Below are positions 40,309 to 50,091 of a stretch of 64,000 nucleotides of DNA, one piece after another. The notes below the pieces were generated by a model. That model worked only from the letters and a program-made list of their open reading frames with translations. It did no database searches and was not told the DNA's origin. Both the position numbers and the translations under genes were made by a program. This DNA is from Lindgomyces ingoldianus (Eukaryota; Ascomycota; Dothideomycetes; Pleosporales; Lindgomycetaceae), in the NCBI RefSeq assembly GCF_010093535.1, contig NW_022985169.1, positions 966,044-1,030,043 on the forward strand, read 5' to 3'. How positions within the stretch are numbered: position 1 is the stretch's first letter; each line of letters opens with the position of its first letter.

Positions 40309-40703
40309 CATGTCCTCTTTCCCGCATGGCCTTCTCCACCAACGTCTTTCCATTCTCCACAGCCTGCTTGGCCTCTCTTCCAGCCAAACTGTCTCAATAT
40401 TCATCCTTTCAGTCCCCCACCTTCGTGTCCTAGCTTTCCCTCCCAACCATTCCCATATTTCTGCCCACCATATGGACTAACGCCACTATTACCGAAGTGT
40501 TTTAGAACTGCTACAATCGGTGAAAATACAGTCCATAAACGCAAAGTGAACCCACCGAATCAAGTGTTTATCACCCCACTCCCTAAATATTGCGTCTTTA
40601 GTAGGGTCAAACTAGAAAGAAGAAACGAGAGATACTCACAGGTGAAGTTGTTTCTACCTATGTCAGACAGGTATTCTAACTCGATTTGTGCGGCCAGGTC
40701 CAT
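40309..40703 (-). pseudogene. Possible decayed small Gly-rich protein gene
   Basis: On the minus strand an ATG at 40701-40703 opens MDLAAQIELEYLSDIGRNNF, ending at a good donor (gtgagtatc, from 40639). A plausible acceptor at 40511 leads to HFGNSGVSPYGGQKYGNGWE and GKLGHEGGGLKG, then a stop at 40401-40403. In a shifted frame the sequence then reads AGREAKQAVENGKTLVEKAM. The pieces look like one small Gly- and Ala/Lys-rich protein broken by a frameshift. I cannot name a family. A larger plus-strand frame overlaps (40108-40719) but is proline-rich and looks like its shadow. Confidence 0.25.
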
Positions 40704-41918
40704 TTCATCAACGCTATAGAAGTATTAAGCATTAGAGGGGCAAGTTCCTTCGTTGTCAAGAGAAACTTTGCATGCTAGATCGGTGAAGCCAGTGTCGATT
40801 GCCCAGGCCTTACTCCAGGTTTAATATATGCGGAGGGAATTGGAAGAGGGATTGGGGGGCAAGAAAAATGGTACCGGGCCCTGCGGTATGGAGGTATTTA
40901 CGTCAAGAGGGCTATAGTTCGAGGGACTGCTTGTGGGGTCACCTGGACTTGAGAATCTGATGCGAGTGTTCATTTCGGGGTGCTCATCTGTGTGGGTTAA
41001 TATGCTGGTTTTTACTAATACAAGGAACCGCGGTTTCTAGAACCTCCACTATTCCTCTTCCGTATCAACGTTTCCACTAGCAATGCCTCGCCAACTAGGC
41101 GCTGCTTGCTTAACGCTCTACTTGGTAGTGTTGAAGGAGTTAGTAGGTGCTTCAAATTTTCGCGTGCAATAGCTTCTCGTCGCACAGGCTACATTACGTG
41201 CAGACCTGCTATTCTCATCAAAGGGAAAACTCGGGTACCTTCGATGCCTATCTAAGTTTTGTAAGGAGATCTATATGCGCTTGCTAACTTGCGATCAGCC
41301 GCGAAGCATTCGGTCTAGTTTTCTTCATTTCTGACAAGTCTAGACTTTCGGCTAGGTTGGTTCAGCTTCTTCGATAACAATTTCACAAACCGTGACACAG
41401 GGTTGGAGTCCGTCGAGAACTATGCCAACCCTAAGCATTCTCGCTATCATATTATTGGGCTGAGTCAATGATGTAGTTTTGGAAGATTGACGTGAACCAC
41501 AGATGAGACCTAGTAGCCACGTGTTCTCGGAGGTATTGAGGAGTAACCGAAATGCCCACATCTCAGAACCTTGTAGCATGCTGTGCTGTAGGAAGTAGAC
41601 AGTGATATTTGTATGACATCAAGAAGGTAAAATATAGTCGACCTTTCTCGCCTTCAGGAGGACATTTCAGATTCTTAAAAGATCCTATTGTGGGAGTGGA
41701 TTAGTAGGTTAGGCTTTGAAGTAACTATGGCACTGACATACGTAGCTCTTAGACTACCTGACTCACACACACAAATTTTGATACACAAATACCCACCTCC
41801 CCTCTCATAACCGGTTCCTTTTTCCAATGCATCGACTAAATCCGCCATCGGCAAGCAACTTCAGAAGTTAACATCAGAGAGCAACCTCTTTCACTGAAAC
41901 GACACACGGCACCCAAGA
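40704..41918. other. Intergenic region
   Basis: About 1.2 kb. A minus-strand frame at 41352-41579 (75 codons, TTG start) has protein-like composition but no family signature. Nothing else is seen. Confidence 0.4.
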
Positions 41919-42780
41919 TGCCTGTCACCATTCGACCACCTCCTGGCCTTGTTGGCTGCAACTAAGACAAGAGTGCCGCTTCGCTAGCCTTATTTATCTG
42001 CAGAATAGCAAACAGCTACGGCTACAACTTTAGACCCCGACCAATCCTCCACTCCTCGTTCAGCAACCTTAGCAGCTCAGTCCCTGGAATCCATTGTGGC
42101 AATGGTCTCGCCCCTGGCATTATCCGTGCCTTCCAGCAGGATCTTCATCTCGCGCTACACCCTGATGACGTTTGGTTAACCCAGAACCAGTTCAACTTCT
42201 ATGTGAATGCGCACCCGGAGGAGTTGCGCCCGAAATTTGTTGCGCACGGAGGCAATGGGGATTATTCATTGCCCTTGTGCAAAAACTCGCATGTACTATA
42301 GAGGAGAAACTTGTAAGTCTCGAGCTTCGAAACTGGGTCATGTCTGATTTCTCGACGACGACTGATGCTGGTACGGCAGTTGCATCGATGGCAATGACAG
42401 AAAATATGAAATACTTCGGCTTTGGGTGCAGCAAGAATTGCGGCTTCCCTCCGTCACGCTCATCGGCGAACAAGTGGACTGGGAGAAGACTCTCCAACGG
42501 TTGAATCGTCTTTCCTTCTATGGCTAGGAACCCACTCGCTGGGCAAACCTTCTCCGGCCAATATCCAAACGCTTCATTGGCGCATCCTCCATCCCGAATC
42601 GGAGGACTTGAAAAAATGTCTGGATCGAAGTCTACTACACAGAAATGGCGGCCAGAAATGGGATATCATTAATGTATTCAGGGTGAATCACCGCCCTCAT
42701 GTACTGGACCCCTTAAGGAGGACGCAATATCGCAAGCGGAAGGAACAGTTCTGGAAAGATTGTTGTTGAGCTGGATGGCG
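41919..42780 (+). pseudogene. Broken DUF4419-family gene
   Basis: DUF4419 proteins are large fungal proteins of unknown function. Recognisable blocks occur in order but in different frames: MPVTIRPPPG at the ATG 41919, HPDDVWLTQNQFNFYVNAHP, EELRPKFVAHGG, IEEKLVSLELRNWVMSDFST, VASMAMTENMKYFGFGCSKN, CGFP, SVTLIGEQVDWEKTLQRLNR, and WANLLRPISKRFIGA. A stop follows codon 15 (TAA at 41963-41965). Frameshifts lie near 42260-42290 and 42445, and a TAG interrupts FYG-EPTRW at about 42525. Further stops follow. Splicing does not explain all of these, so I call it a pseudogene. Confidence 0.75.
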
Positions 42781-43158
42781 AGTAATACCTGATAATCAAA
42801 AAGTATGACGTCCTAAGTAGGTCGTCGCCAAGGCTTTCTAGCTTGGGCATGAGATTGAGACCACCATTGTCGCGGGATCCGTGGGTGTGACGGTGGCTAC
42901 GAGAGAGAGGATAAGGAAGGGGATCGTACAACTGTCCAGTCGGCGGTGGGGATGTTGGATGCTAGAGGGTTCGAGTAAACTACTTGACTCGGTTGACCAG
43001 TTCTGATTCGTTTCACGCTTTTAGGACGTAGTTTAAGGCCAGCCCGGAATCTCTTCATTGACGAGATTTTAGTTAGGGATTGTTCGGCTTTAACACGCTA
43101 AGTGCTAGTTCGAAGCAGAATATAGATCGGAATCTTTCTGGTGCGGGACAGATTCTTT
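42781..43158. other. Intergenic region
   Basis: About 380 bases between the DUF4419 relic and the dioxygenase 3' end. No feature is seen. Confidence 0.4.
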
Positions 43159-44539
43159 TCAATGGCCTGCTTTGAACGAGAATAGTTCTGGATGTATGGT
43201 GAAAATCTCCTCTTCGTCCTCGTGGTCATACAATTCCTTCCACGTATTCTTCAACTTGTCTGGGACGTCCCATCTTGAGTCGTTCCGTTCATCGTGCAAT
43301 ATCAACCGTAGAAGATACCGCTTCGTCGTATTCTCATCTTCGTTACCATCTAAAAATGAATCACGTGCGTGCATTAGTCTGAGATTGTTGCAAAACATCA
43401 TGTCGCCGCTTTTAAAATCAAAGCGACGAGACACCTCTTGGCCAGCGGCATGGAGCGCATCGACAGCCTCAATCTGCTTAGCGGTCAGAGAAGGAAGGTA
43501 GTTCGGTCTCAGACGTGTGGCAGTGCCGAAAATGCGCGAGCGGGAAGCTTGTATGGCGAGACGTCCGGACGCTTGGGTGAAGAGAAGAGGGCGCTCATCG
43601 AAGCCACCTTCTATTTTAGGGCTGAAAAGGGTATGAGTGACCAAAGTGAGGTTTTTTGGGGATGGTCATACTTAACCATAATATACGGCTTCCGGAGCGT
43701 CTCGAGAATGTCTGGCCGAGTACGGGCGATTCGGGAAGTGATATCATGAATGTCTGCTAGATGGAAAGCTCCCCCACTCGCTGGTCTAGATAGAACGTAT
43801 AATGAAAGGATCGATCCATAGTCGGTATGAAAAGGCTGGAGAAGGTTAGATAATACCCTAGGCGAATATTTACGCGAACATCTCACCAAGGCTATAGTCC
43901 TATTTGCGGGACCTCTATATGTTGTGCATTCCTTCTCGCTGCTAATCGGAATGTTGGTAACGTGATCTATAACCAATGAGCAATGCCATAGTAAAATCAT
44001 TGCCATACTTACGCAACACATTTGGATCACCAGGCGCAAGTGCTCTTTTCGTACCCACATGGGATGCGATTCCAGTGAATATAACAACGTTCTTGTACTT
44101 CGAGAACCACTGTGGTTTAAGGCCTCGAATTATAAAATATGGATGCTGGTCCACGAGGCCGACGCTCAACTTCCGAATCCTGGATGACAAAGTCGGCAAA
44201 GGGAAGTTCTCCGCCTGAAGTTTGTTAAGCGGGAGGGTAGTAGCTGTCTGTATGTCAGAATATACCGCTCGCAACGCGAAACTGAAGATTGTTGCCTTTG
44301 AAGCTTATGAATGCGTCCTCTATTTCCTGGATATCGTCCAGGGAGAGTTGTAGAACAAAGTCATGTTCATCACTCTCTCTATCATGAGAGTCCACAATCT
44401 GGGGGCCCTCCGATATCCATTTGACAGCTCCTGCTGACGAGTTGAAAAGACGTAAGCTTTTCTTTAACTCTGAGATGACATTCTCAGGGGGGGAGTAACC
44501 GGAAGTGTCGAACAGAGACGTTTCAGCGTGTGGAGCCAT
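43159..44539 (-). CDS. TauD/TfdA-family Fe(II)/2-oxoglutarate dioxygenase
   Basis: Clavaminate-synthase-like oxygenase of unknown substrate. Five exons (44276-44539, 44014-44214 plus base 44013, 43887-43966, 43672-43835, 43159-43621) with introns of 46-61 nt give 390 residues. Splices restore NLQFR-AENFPLPTLSSRI, PANRTIAL-PFHTDYGSILSL and YIMV-NPKIEGGFDERPLLF. The iron ligands are His185 and Asp187 (PFHTDYG) and His321 (LRLMHARDSF). KRYLLRLILHDER supplies the 2-oxoglutarate-binding arginine. All family motifs are present, so the gene looks intact despite its location in a gene-poor block. The zinc-cluster regulator is 1.4 kb away on the other strand; a functional link is only a guess. Confidence 0.85.
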
Positions 44540-45927
44540 GCTGTAGTCTTAGCTTTGCAAGGAAGTCTGTGATGGGATAGGGTCGGAAACGGGCACAAAC
44601 TGCAGATATCTGCTCGATTGTTGGCCTAATACTCTCTCCAGGTCAGGTTGAAGCTGAAGTTGCCTTATCGGCTCACCCGGTGCTTTTCTGCAGACCCCGC
44701 TCCCGACTTTCAGCCGCACTCTTCCTCATCACTTGTCGCCGCATTGCGTCACCCTAGTCCTCCGAGTTCGCATTGAGACATTGTGATCGGAATACGAGAA
44801 AATACCGTGGCTTGTAGCTCTTCCACAACTTTCATCCAATCGACTGAGTCTTCCTCACTCTTCGCATAGGGCCAGTGAACAAACGATTCCCTGGTCCACG
44901 TGGCCTTCAGACATTCGAGGGGATCGCGGCTATTTTCAAAACAGGTCGACGAATCTTTATACAGCAATCACACGTGTGGGAGTGTTCCTGCAGTCAATGA
45001 AGGAACAGTCCCAAGGGATAAAATAGTTCTGGGCCAGGTTGAGACTTGGGTTAAGTACTCACGTGCCCAAGAGTCATGATTTGAATTTAGAGTAAAGGTT
45101 AAGACGCTGAAGACGCTACTACTGTAAGGGAGAGCACAGGCTCAGAAAAGTTACATCTGCCTTTTTGGAGTGTGTCTTGGAGTATTCCAAATGGTTGAGA
45201 TGTGAGGTCGGCCTCAAGGTGGCATGCCAAGAATGGCTATCCAAGAGCCATGGATGTAGACTTCCAGTTCGCGGACAAAAGTTTTCTTTATGGGCCTAGT
45301 TCCTCTTCAATAGGTTATAGCAAATTATAGACAAGAAGGGTTGATTCCTAGTTAATTTCGACATTACACTGAATCCTGGGTTCGCATGAGGAGTAGGTGT
45401 CCGGGAGAAACCAATAGTCAAAAATTTAGACGAGAGCGGTAACATTGGGCGCACAGTCCTAGTGGGCGGAAAAGTGCGGAAATATTCTGGGGAGGGGGGG
45501 TCGACCGATGGTGAGCAGCATGCACTCACCGGGACAAAAAAGGCTGCGGATTGATGGAGGACAAGCAGTCTTCATGTTGCTGTTTATTGCGTTTGACATC
45601 ATATGTATGTTTGATGAAACCTGACCGAGCGAGCCGGTCAGCGGGAGGCCGATATAGGTACGCATGCGCCCTTTGTTCACGTGGCATCCAAAACGGGAAC
45701 GGTCTTTGTGGACCTTCAAACATGCTCGCTTAAATGCCAAGGTAAGCCAAGCATCACAATGATGTCATATCCAACTCCGCCCCAGCCAAACTTGCTCCAC
45801 CGACGTAATGGGGGTCCAACGCCTATTAGTTAAGGCTTTCACCGTCATTTAGTCTCTTAGACCCTGAAAGTTATTCTTCCTGTGCACGTTTCCCGAATAT
45901 CATCATTCTTGGACATATCCCGACCCT
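44540..45927. promoter_or_regulatory. Divergent intergenic region dioxygenase / regulator
   Basis: About 1.4 kb between divergent genes. A minus-strand frame at 44749-44967 (72 codons) has protein-like composition (DSVDWMKVVEELQATV) but no known signature and no ATG start. Nothing else is recognised. Confidence 0.4.
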
Positions 45928-48012
45928 ATGTTCCCCTTTCCATCTCCCACGGGTCATGGCGACGGCTATTTGCAGCATGGAAACCACACACCTGACTGTT
46001 ATCAACTAAGACCTGGGAAGAGGCAGAGAAAAATTGATCAGATGATCCTTGAAGCAGCAGCTACGCTACTGAATACATCAGTCGACAGGCTGCTTGCTAC
46101 CGCCAAAGCATCCAGCTCAAGCCAATCATCTCCTCAACAACCTATCCAGCCATACGCTCCCTCTGGTAATGGCCACCCGAATGACAAACTCCCCGAGAAT
46201 AATTTGAACATGGTGGAGTCGCTATTCTCCCTAGCTCTCCCGGATTCTGGGCCACATCTGAATCCACCCCCCGATTCAGTTCCAGAAACAAGTGAATATG
46301 CCGGGACACCCCGGAGTTTCGACAGCCTTTCCTTCCAAGGAGAATCCAACCAACACCCAGAAGACTTTCCTGTAGTACTGAATCCTAACACTAGCACCTC
46401 TTCATTCGGCCTTGACAACGATTTCACAACGAGTGCAGGACAGCCAACTGGGTCATATGCACTAACAACAACTGCTATGGATGAATCTGTCAACTCAACC
46501 ACCAATTCCTATCAACAAGTGCCCTGGTCTGGGGTGTTCTATTGCCCAGAGTCCCCCTTCTCCGGTAACTCCAATGCTCTTATGGACGTTCAAGCAGACA
46601 GAATTCTTCAGGAATCTGAAGTCGGCCGAATGGGCCAAGACGAAACCGTTAGCTCTAGGCAGGGGACAAAGCGTAAACGTGGCCCCTTTCGAGACTCTGA
46701 GCAGCGAATTGAGACTGGCCTAACTCGGAAGTTGGGCGCCTGTATTAGCTGCAGTATGCAACGCATAAGAGTATGAACCTAACACAAACGTCTCACCTTG
46801 CAATACTAACCCATCTAGTGTGTCCCGGATCCACAAAATCCATCTGGGTGCTGCCGCACGTGTATCCAAGCAGCTCGTACGCGTTTGTATTGGCTACCAT
46901 GCCTGCGCTACAAAATTCCAGACGCGGAACTTCTCGATCATGCTGCTTGCCCAAGGCCGTCATGGAGCAGAAGGTGGAAGAAAATGGAGATCATGGACAT
47001 ACCAGCGCAGCATTGGGCTTCAAAAGAAATCAAAACAATCCAAATCACTCAAGATGTTGGAGGAACATGCTACAAGTTGAAAGTTCGGCAATTCAAACCT
47101 ACGGATGGAGACTCTTTGGAGAGAAGATGGAAAACGAATGGGAAACCACAATATTTCAAATGCACACCCTACGCAATTGCAAATATGAAAGAAGCTGGAA
47201 AAGTACTGTCTGAGTTTGCAGATCGTACCGTTGGGACGGCGATTTCTCATTACATCGATGAAACGGATGTCCTCTTGCGGAGCACATATACCATGGCCTA
47301 TCGATATTCACGAATGGCAGAGCGTGATCAAGAAAGAGACCTATTGCGTGCAGTGTTGCGTCTATGGTGCGCCTCGAGAATGGAATCCCACTCAGACCGA
47401 ATTTGTGGAGACGAGACATTGGGGATGACACCACAGGATTATGGCCGGGATTGCCCCAACACCGGGATGATTCTTACTCCGCCTGTCTTCTCCGCCCAGC
47501 TTGAGGTTATTGTCGTAGCAACAATCCTACAACCAGCAAAGAAAGAAGTCCTACAGAGACTGAAGGACTTGATGCAGGAGAATCATGGGCGGCAATCTTG
47601 GCAACAGCCATGTTGGTTCACCATCTATCTAGCCATGTTCGTCTTGCTCCACAGCTGTGCGATGCTGACCGCCGGGGACAACAAAAAGGCCCGGAAACAA
47701 GGTTCTGAGGCTCGTTTTTTTCGACATTCAGTGGTGGAAAGCCTTCACAACGGCGCCAAGATCCTGCTTGCATACTTTCATTACTGCAACAAGGGAAGCC
47801 GTCCATTTTCAATGGATTGGTCCTCGCCAGACCAAATGGCGAGAGCTGGTCTTGACACCGAACAAGCAGAATTTATGCGTCTAACCGCCAACGAAGTTCA
47901 GAAAAGAACTGTGAATTTCCGACAAATTCGAGAGCAGGGGATTTATGAGCACGACTACTATTTCATTTCTCAGCTTTATGATTCTGATTGGAAACCGAAA
48001 CACACCATCTGA
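45928..48012 (+). CDS. Zn2Cys6-like fungal transcription factor (variant spacing)
   Basis: Probable nuclear DNA-binding regulator. Exons 45928-46770 and 46819-48012 (48-nt intron) give 678 residues. The cysteine cluster is Cys272-X2-Cys275-X6-Cys282-X9/10-Cys292/293-X2-Cys296-X12-Cys309, read as GACISCSMQRIR, CVPDPQNPSGCCRTC and YWLPCLRYKI. This resembles the longer C6 zinc-cluster variant of some Pezizomycotina regulators. The intron falls exactly before the third cysteine. A basic stretch (GTKRKRGPF) precedes the cluster. The first 250 residues are Ser/Thr/Pro/Gln-rich and the C-terminal half is helical, like a regulatory domain. Placing the zinc cluster mid-protein is unusual, since classical C6 factors carry it near the N-terminus. 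Target genes are unknown. Confidence 0.8.
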
Positions 48013-48105
48013 TAGCGTTACTATGAAACTCCTGGCATTTTGGTATTCTTTTTTGCATTACGTTGATAGCATTTGAGCCATCGTTCTCATGATATTTAAT
48101 GCTAC
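48013..48105 (+). other. 3' flank of the regulator gene
   Basis: Short AT-rich 3' UTR leading into the tandem repeat. Its last part (gctactgtaagatgcag) already resembles the repeat unit. Confidence 0.4.
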
Positions 48106-48371
48106 TGTAAGATGCAGAAATGTATGAATACGAAGATGATTGAGGCAGAAAAGAAGTCCAGATTTTGCTGTTTTAGCACATTCTAGATATTTATTCAAAA
48201 TATGTGGGCCCATGAATACAACAATGGTTGAAGCTGACGATGAGACCAAATTCTTGCGGCTTCAGCACTTTATAAATCTGCTTGTAAGACATGGAGACGT
48301 ATAAATACAACGATGGCCAAGGCCGGAAAGAAGACCAGCTTCTTGCGGCTCTAGCACTTTCTAAATCTTCA
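48106..48371 (+). repeat. Three imperfect tandem repeats of about 89 bp
   Basis: Units at about 48106-48190, 48191-48280 and 48281-48371 share the order tg(t)aaga.atg.ag, (g/a)aatac.a.gatgg, gaccagattcttgcggct, agcac(t)ttctaaat. The anchor aatac recurs at about 48126, 48214 and 48304, spacings of 88 and 90. Read on the plus strand, each unit gives a related but stop-broken peptide (YKYNDGQGRKEDQLLAALAL in unit 3), so the array may derive from a coding repeat. It begins just after the zinc-cluster gene. Confidence 0.6.
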
Positions 48372-50091
48372 GTCTGACTATCGTAACTAGATTCCTTCCC
48401 CAGGATGCGTCGCCTGTGAATCTCGAGCCAAGGAGCGAGTGCTAAAAGTGGTCTTACCCAATCAGCGACTAGCACCTCGCGGTGAGAGCCATTCCCACGG
48501 GTCAGCCCTTCACCAATATTGTATGCAAAAATCGTACGAGGAATTGTTCAATCGGCCTTGCACAAAGACGTCATCGAAACATTTCCCACCACCTTCTCTG
48601 GAGACCCCAAGCTATGAAACGTTTCTGTCATCCGTGGATACATGCAGGAACTCAATAAACACAATGCTTTTTCTCAACGCATCAACGGTTCTCGAACTGG
48701 GCGCCCATCGCACGCGTGAGGACATCATTGAATTTTGCTGTGGTGTTTCGATCTTGCGCGGGTTTCGGAGCTGGGGATCGATTCGCTGGGTCGCCTATGT
48801 TCGAAGGCTTGTGTTGCGCCTCCATAGAAAATGATTTCTGCATTCTCGGGGTCGCGAGCTGATCGCAGAATGCTCGATCAAACTCTTTTCTGAGTGAGCA
48901 TTTTCCGGAACAAAAATCGAAACTCAAATGCAGGGCCATACCATTGCATGCCATCAAGGCCCTGTATCCATGGCTTTCAGGAGTAACGTCTGTGGCTTGC
49001 GGTGCCATTGGTGGAATTGCCCCAGAGGCTTGCAGCCGAATGCTGATAGTGGTTCGTGTAGAAGAGACAAGCCGCATTATTTCGAGGGCTTGAGATAGTT
49101 CCATTTCTCAATATACACAGAACACAAAGAAGAGCTTAAGGAGAAGTATTTATACATGCGCACCTCAAGTGAAGTAGTCGCCGTGCCGGCGAGCGGGCAA
49201 TATCGCAAGTACTGCCTGAGGTTGTAATGCCGTTCACCTGAGACTTCGGAAATTCTGACAACTTCGCGCGAGTGGAGCTCTTGGGCATTCTAACTGGCTG
49301 CATTGACTTCCATTTCTATTCGCGCTTTTCCGACACGCTCACCTGCGCGTTCGGCGAGATATTAGTGGTGCCTGACCGGCTCATCGCGCGCTCACCTGTG
49401 AAACCGGGAAGATCGCTGTAAATGGCTGCCTAGGGGCCTCGGGATGTGGATTGCAATAGACATGATGAGAAATACGCATAGATAAAGACGGAGAAAACTT
49501 GGCTTTGATACTTCATCCATCTCGTCATTGCGCGCCTCCACACTCCCTTTGGTTCAGCCACAATCCTAGTTGCACGTCCTGGTACATCCTAAACCTGGGT
49601 TAGGTGGGAACTGCCGTCCAGTTGAAATATCATAGTCTTAGACACGCGTTTAGGTGCCAAGGAGTTTCAAATTATAGCATCTACACATGCTGAACAACCC
49701 CTCTATAGCTCCCTCTTGTCCTTTGTATGAGTATGCAACAATAGTATAGTTGTACTCTAGAATATCGCCCATCATACACTACAGTTCTGCGAGTGATTCG
49801 AATCCGGTTGTAGGAGAAGGCAAACGACGCAAGATCATTTTTCACACCTTAGAAGAGGCTATCCTTTGTCCAAAGTCACTGTGAGTAGCACATTTCTTAA
49901 GAGCTCCGTCTTGTGCATGATGATCGGGTAGGATTAATCTACAGCGTAGGTTAGCAACCAACCCAAGAATGCACGAGTTGTGCTCTGCCTACACAGAAGG
50001 AAATTATCCACCAAATTTCTTTCCAAACTTTTCCTGTGTGAACCAGGAAGTCTCATTCTATAATGAACCAGCTCCAAAAATTTATGGTAAC
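48372..50091. other. Gene-poor stretch
   Basis: About 1.7 kb. A minus-strand frame 48682-49104 starts with ATG and has 140 codons (MELSQALEIMRLVSSTRTTI..) but matches no family I know and is not supported by splice or neighbour evidence. A gattcgaatcc string at 49797 recalls a tRNA T-loop but has no pairing stem. No other feature is seen. Confidence 0.4.

Noticed and set aside
40108..40719. 203-codon plus-strand frame rich in Pro, Ser and Phe
   Set aside because: Composition is that of an antisense shadow, and better protein-like sequence lies on the other strand.
37028..41900. Possible transposon in the gene desert
   Set aside because: No transposase, reverse transcriptase or terminal repeat seen by eye in any frame.
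44749..44967. 72-codon minus-strand frame between the dioxygenase and the regulator
   Set aside because: No ATG start and no recognised family; too little to call a gene.
48682..49104. 140-codon minus-strand ORF starting with ATG
   Set aside because: No recognised motif, no splice support, and it lies in gene-poor DNA; possibly real but not supportable here.
49780..49830. String gattcgaatccgg resembling a tRNA T-loop
   Set aside because: Flanking bases do not pair into a T-stem and no acceptor or anticodon arm is found upstream.
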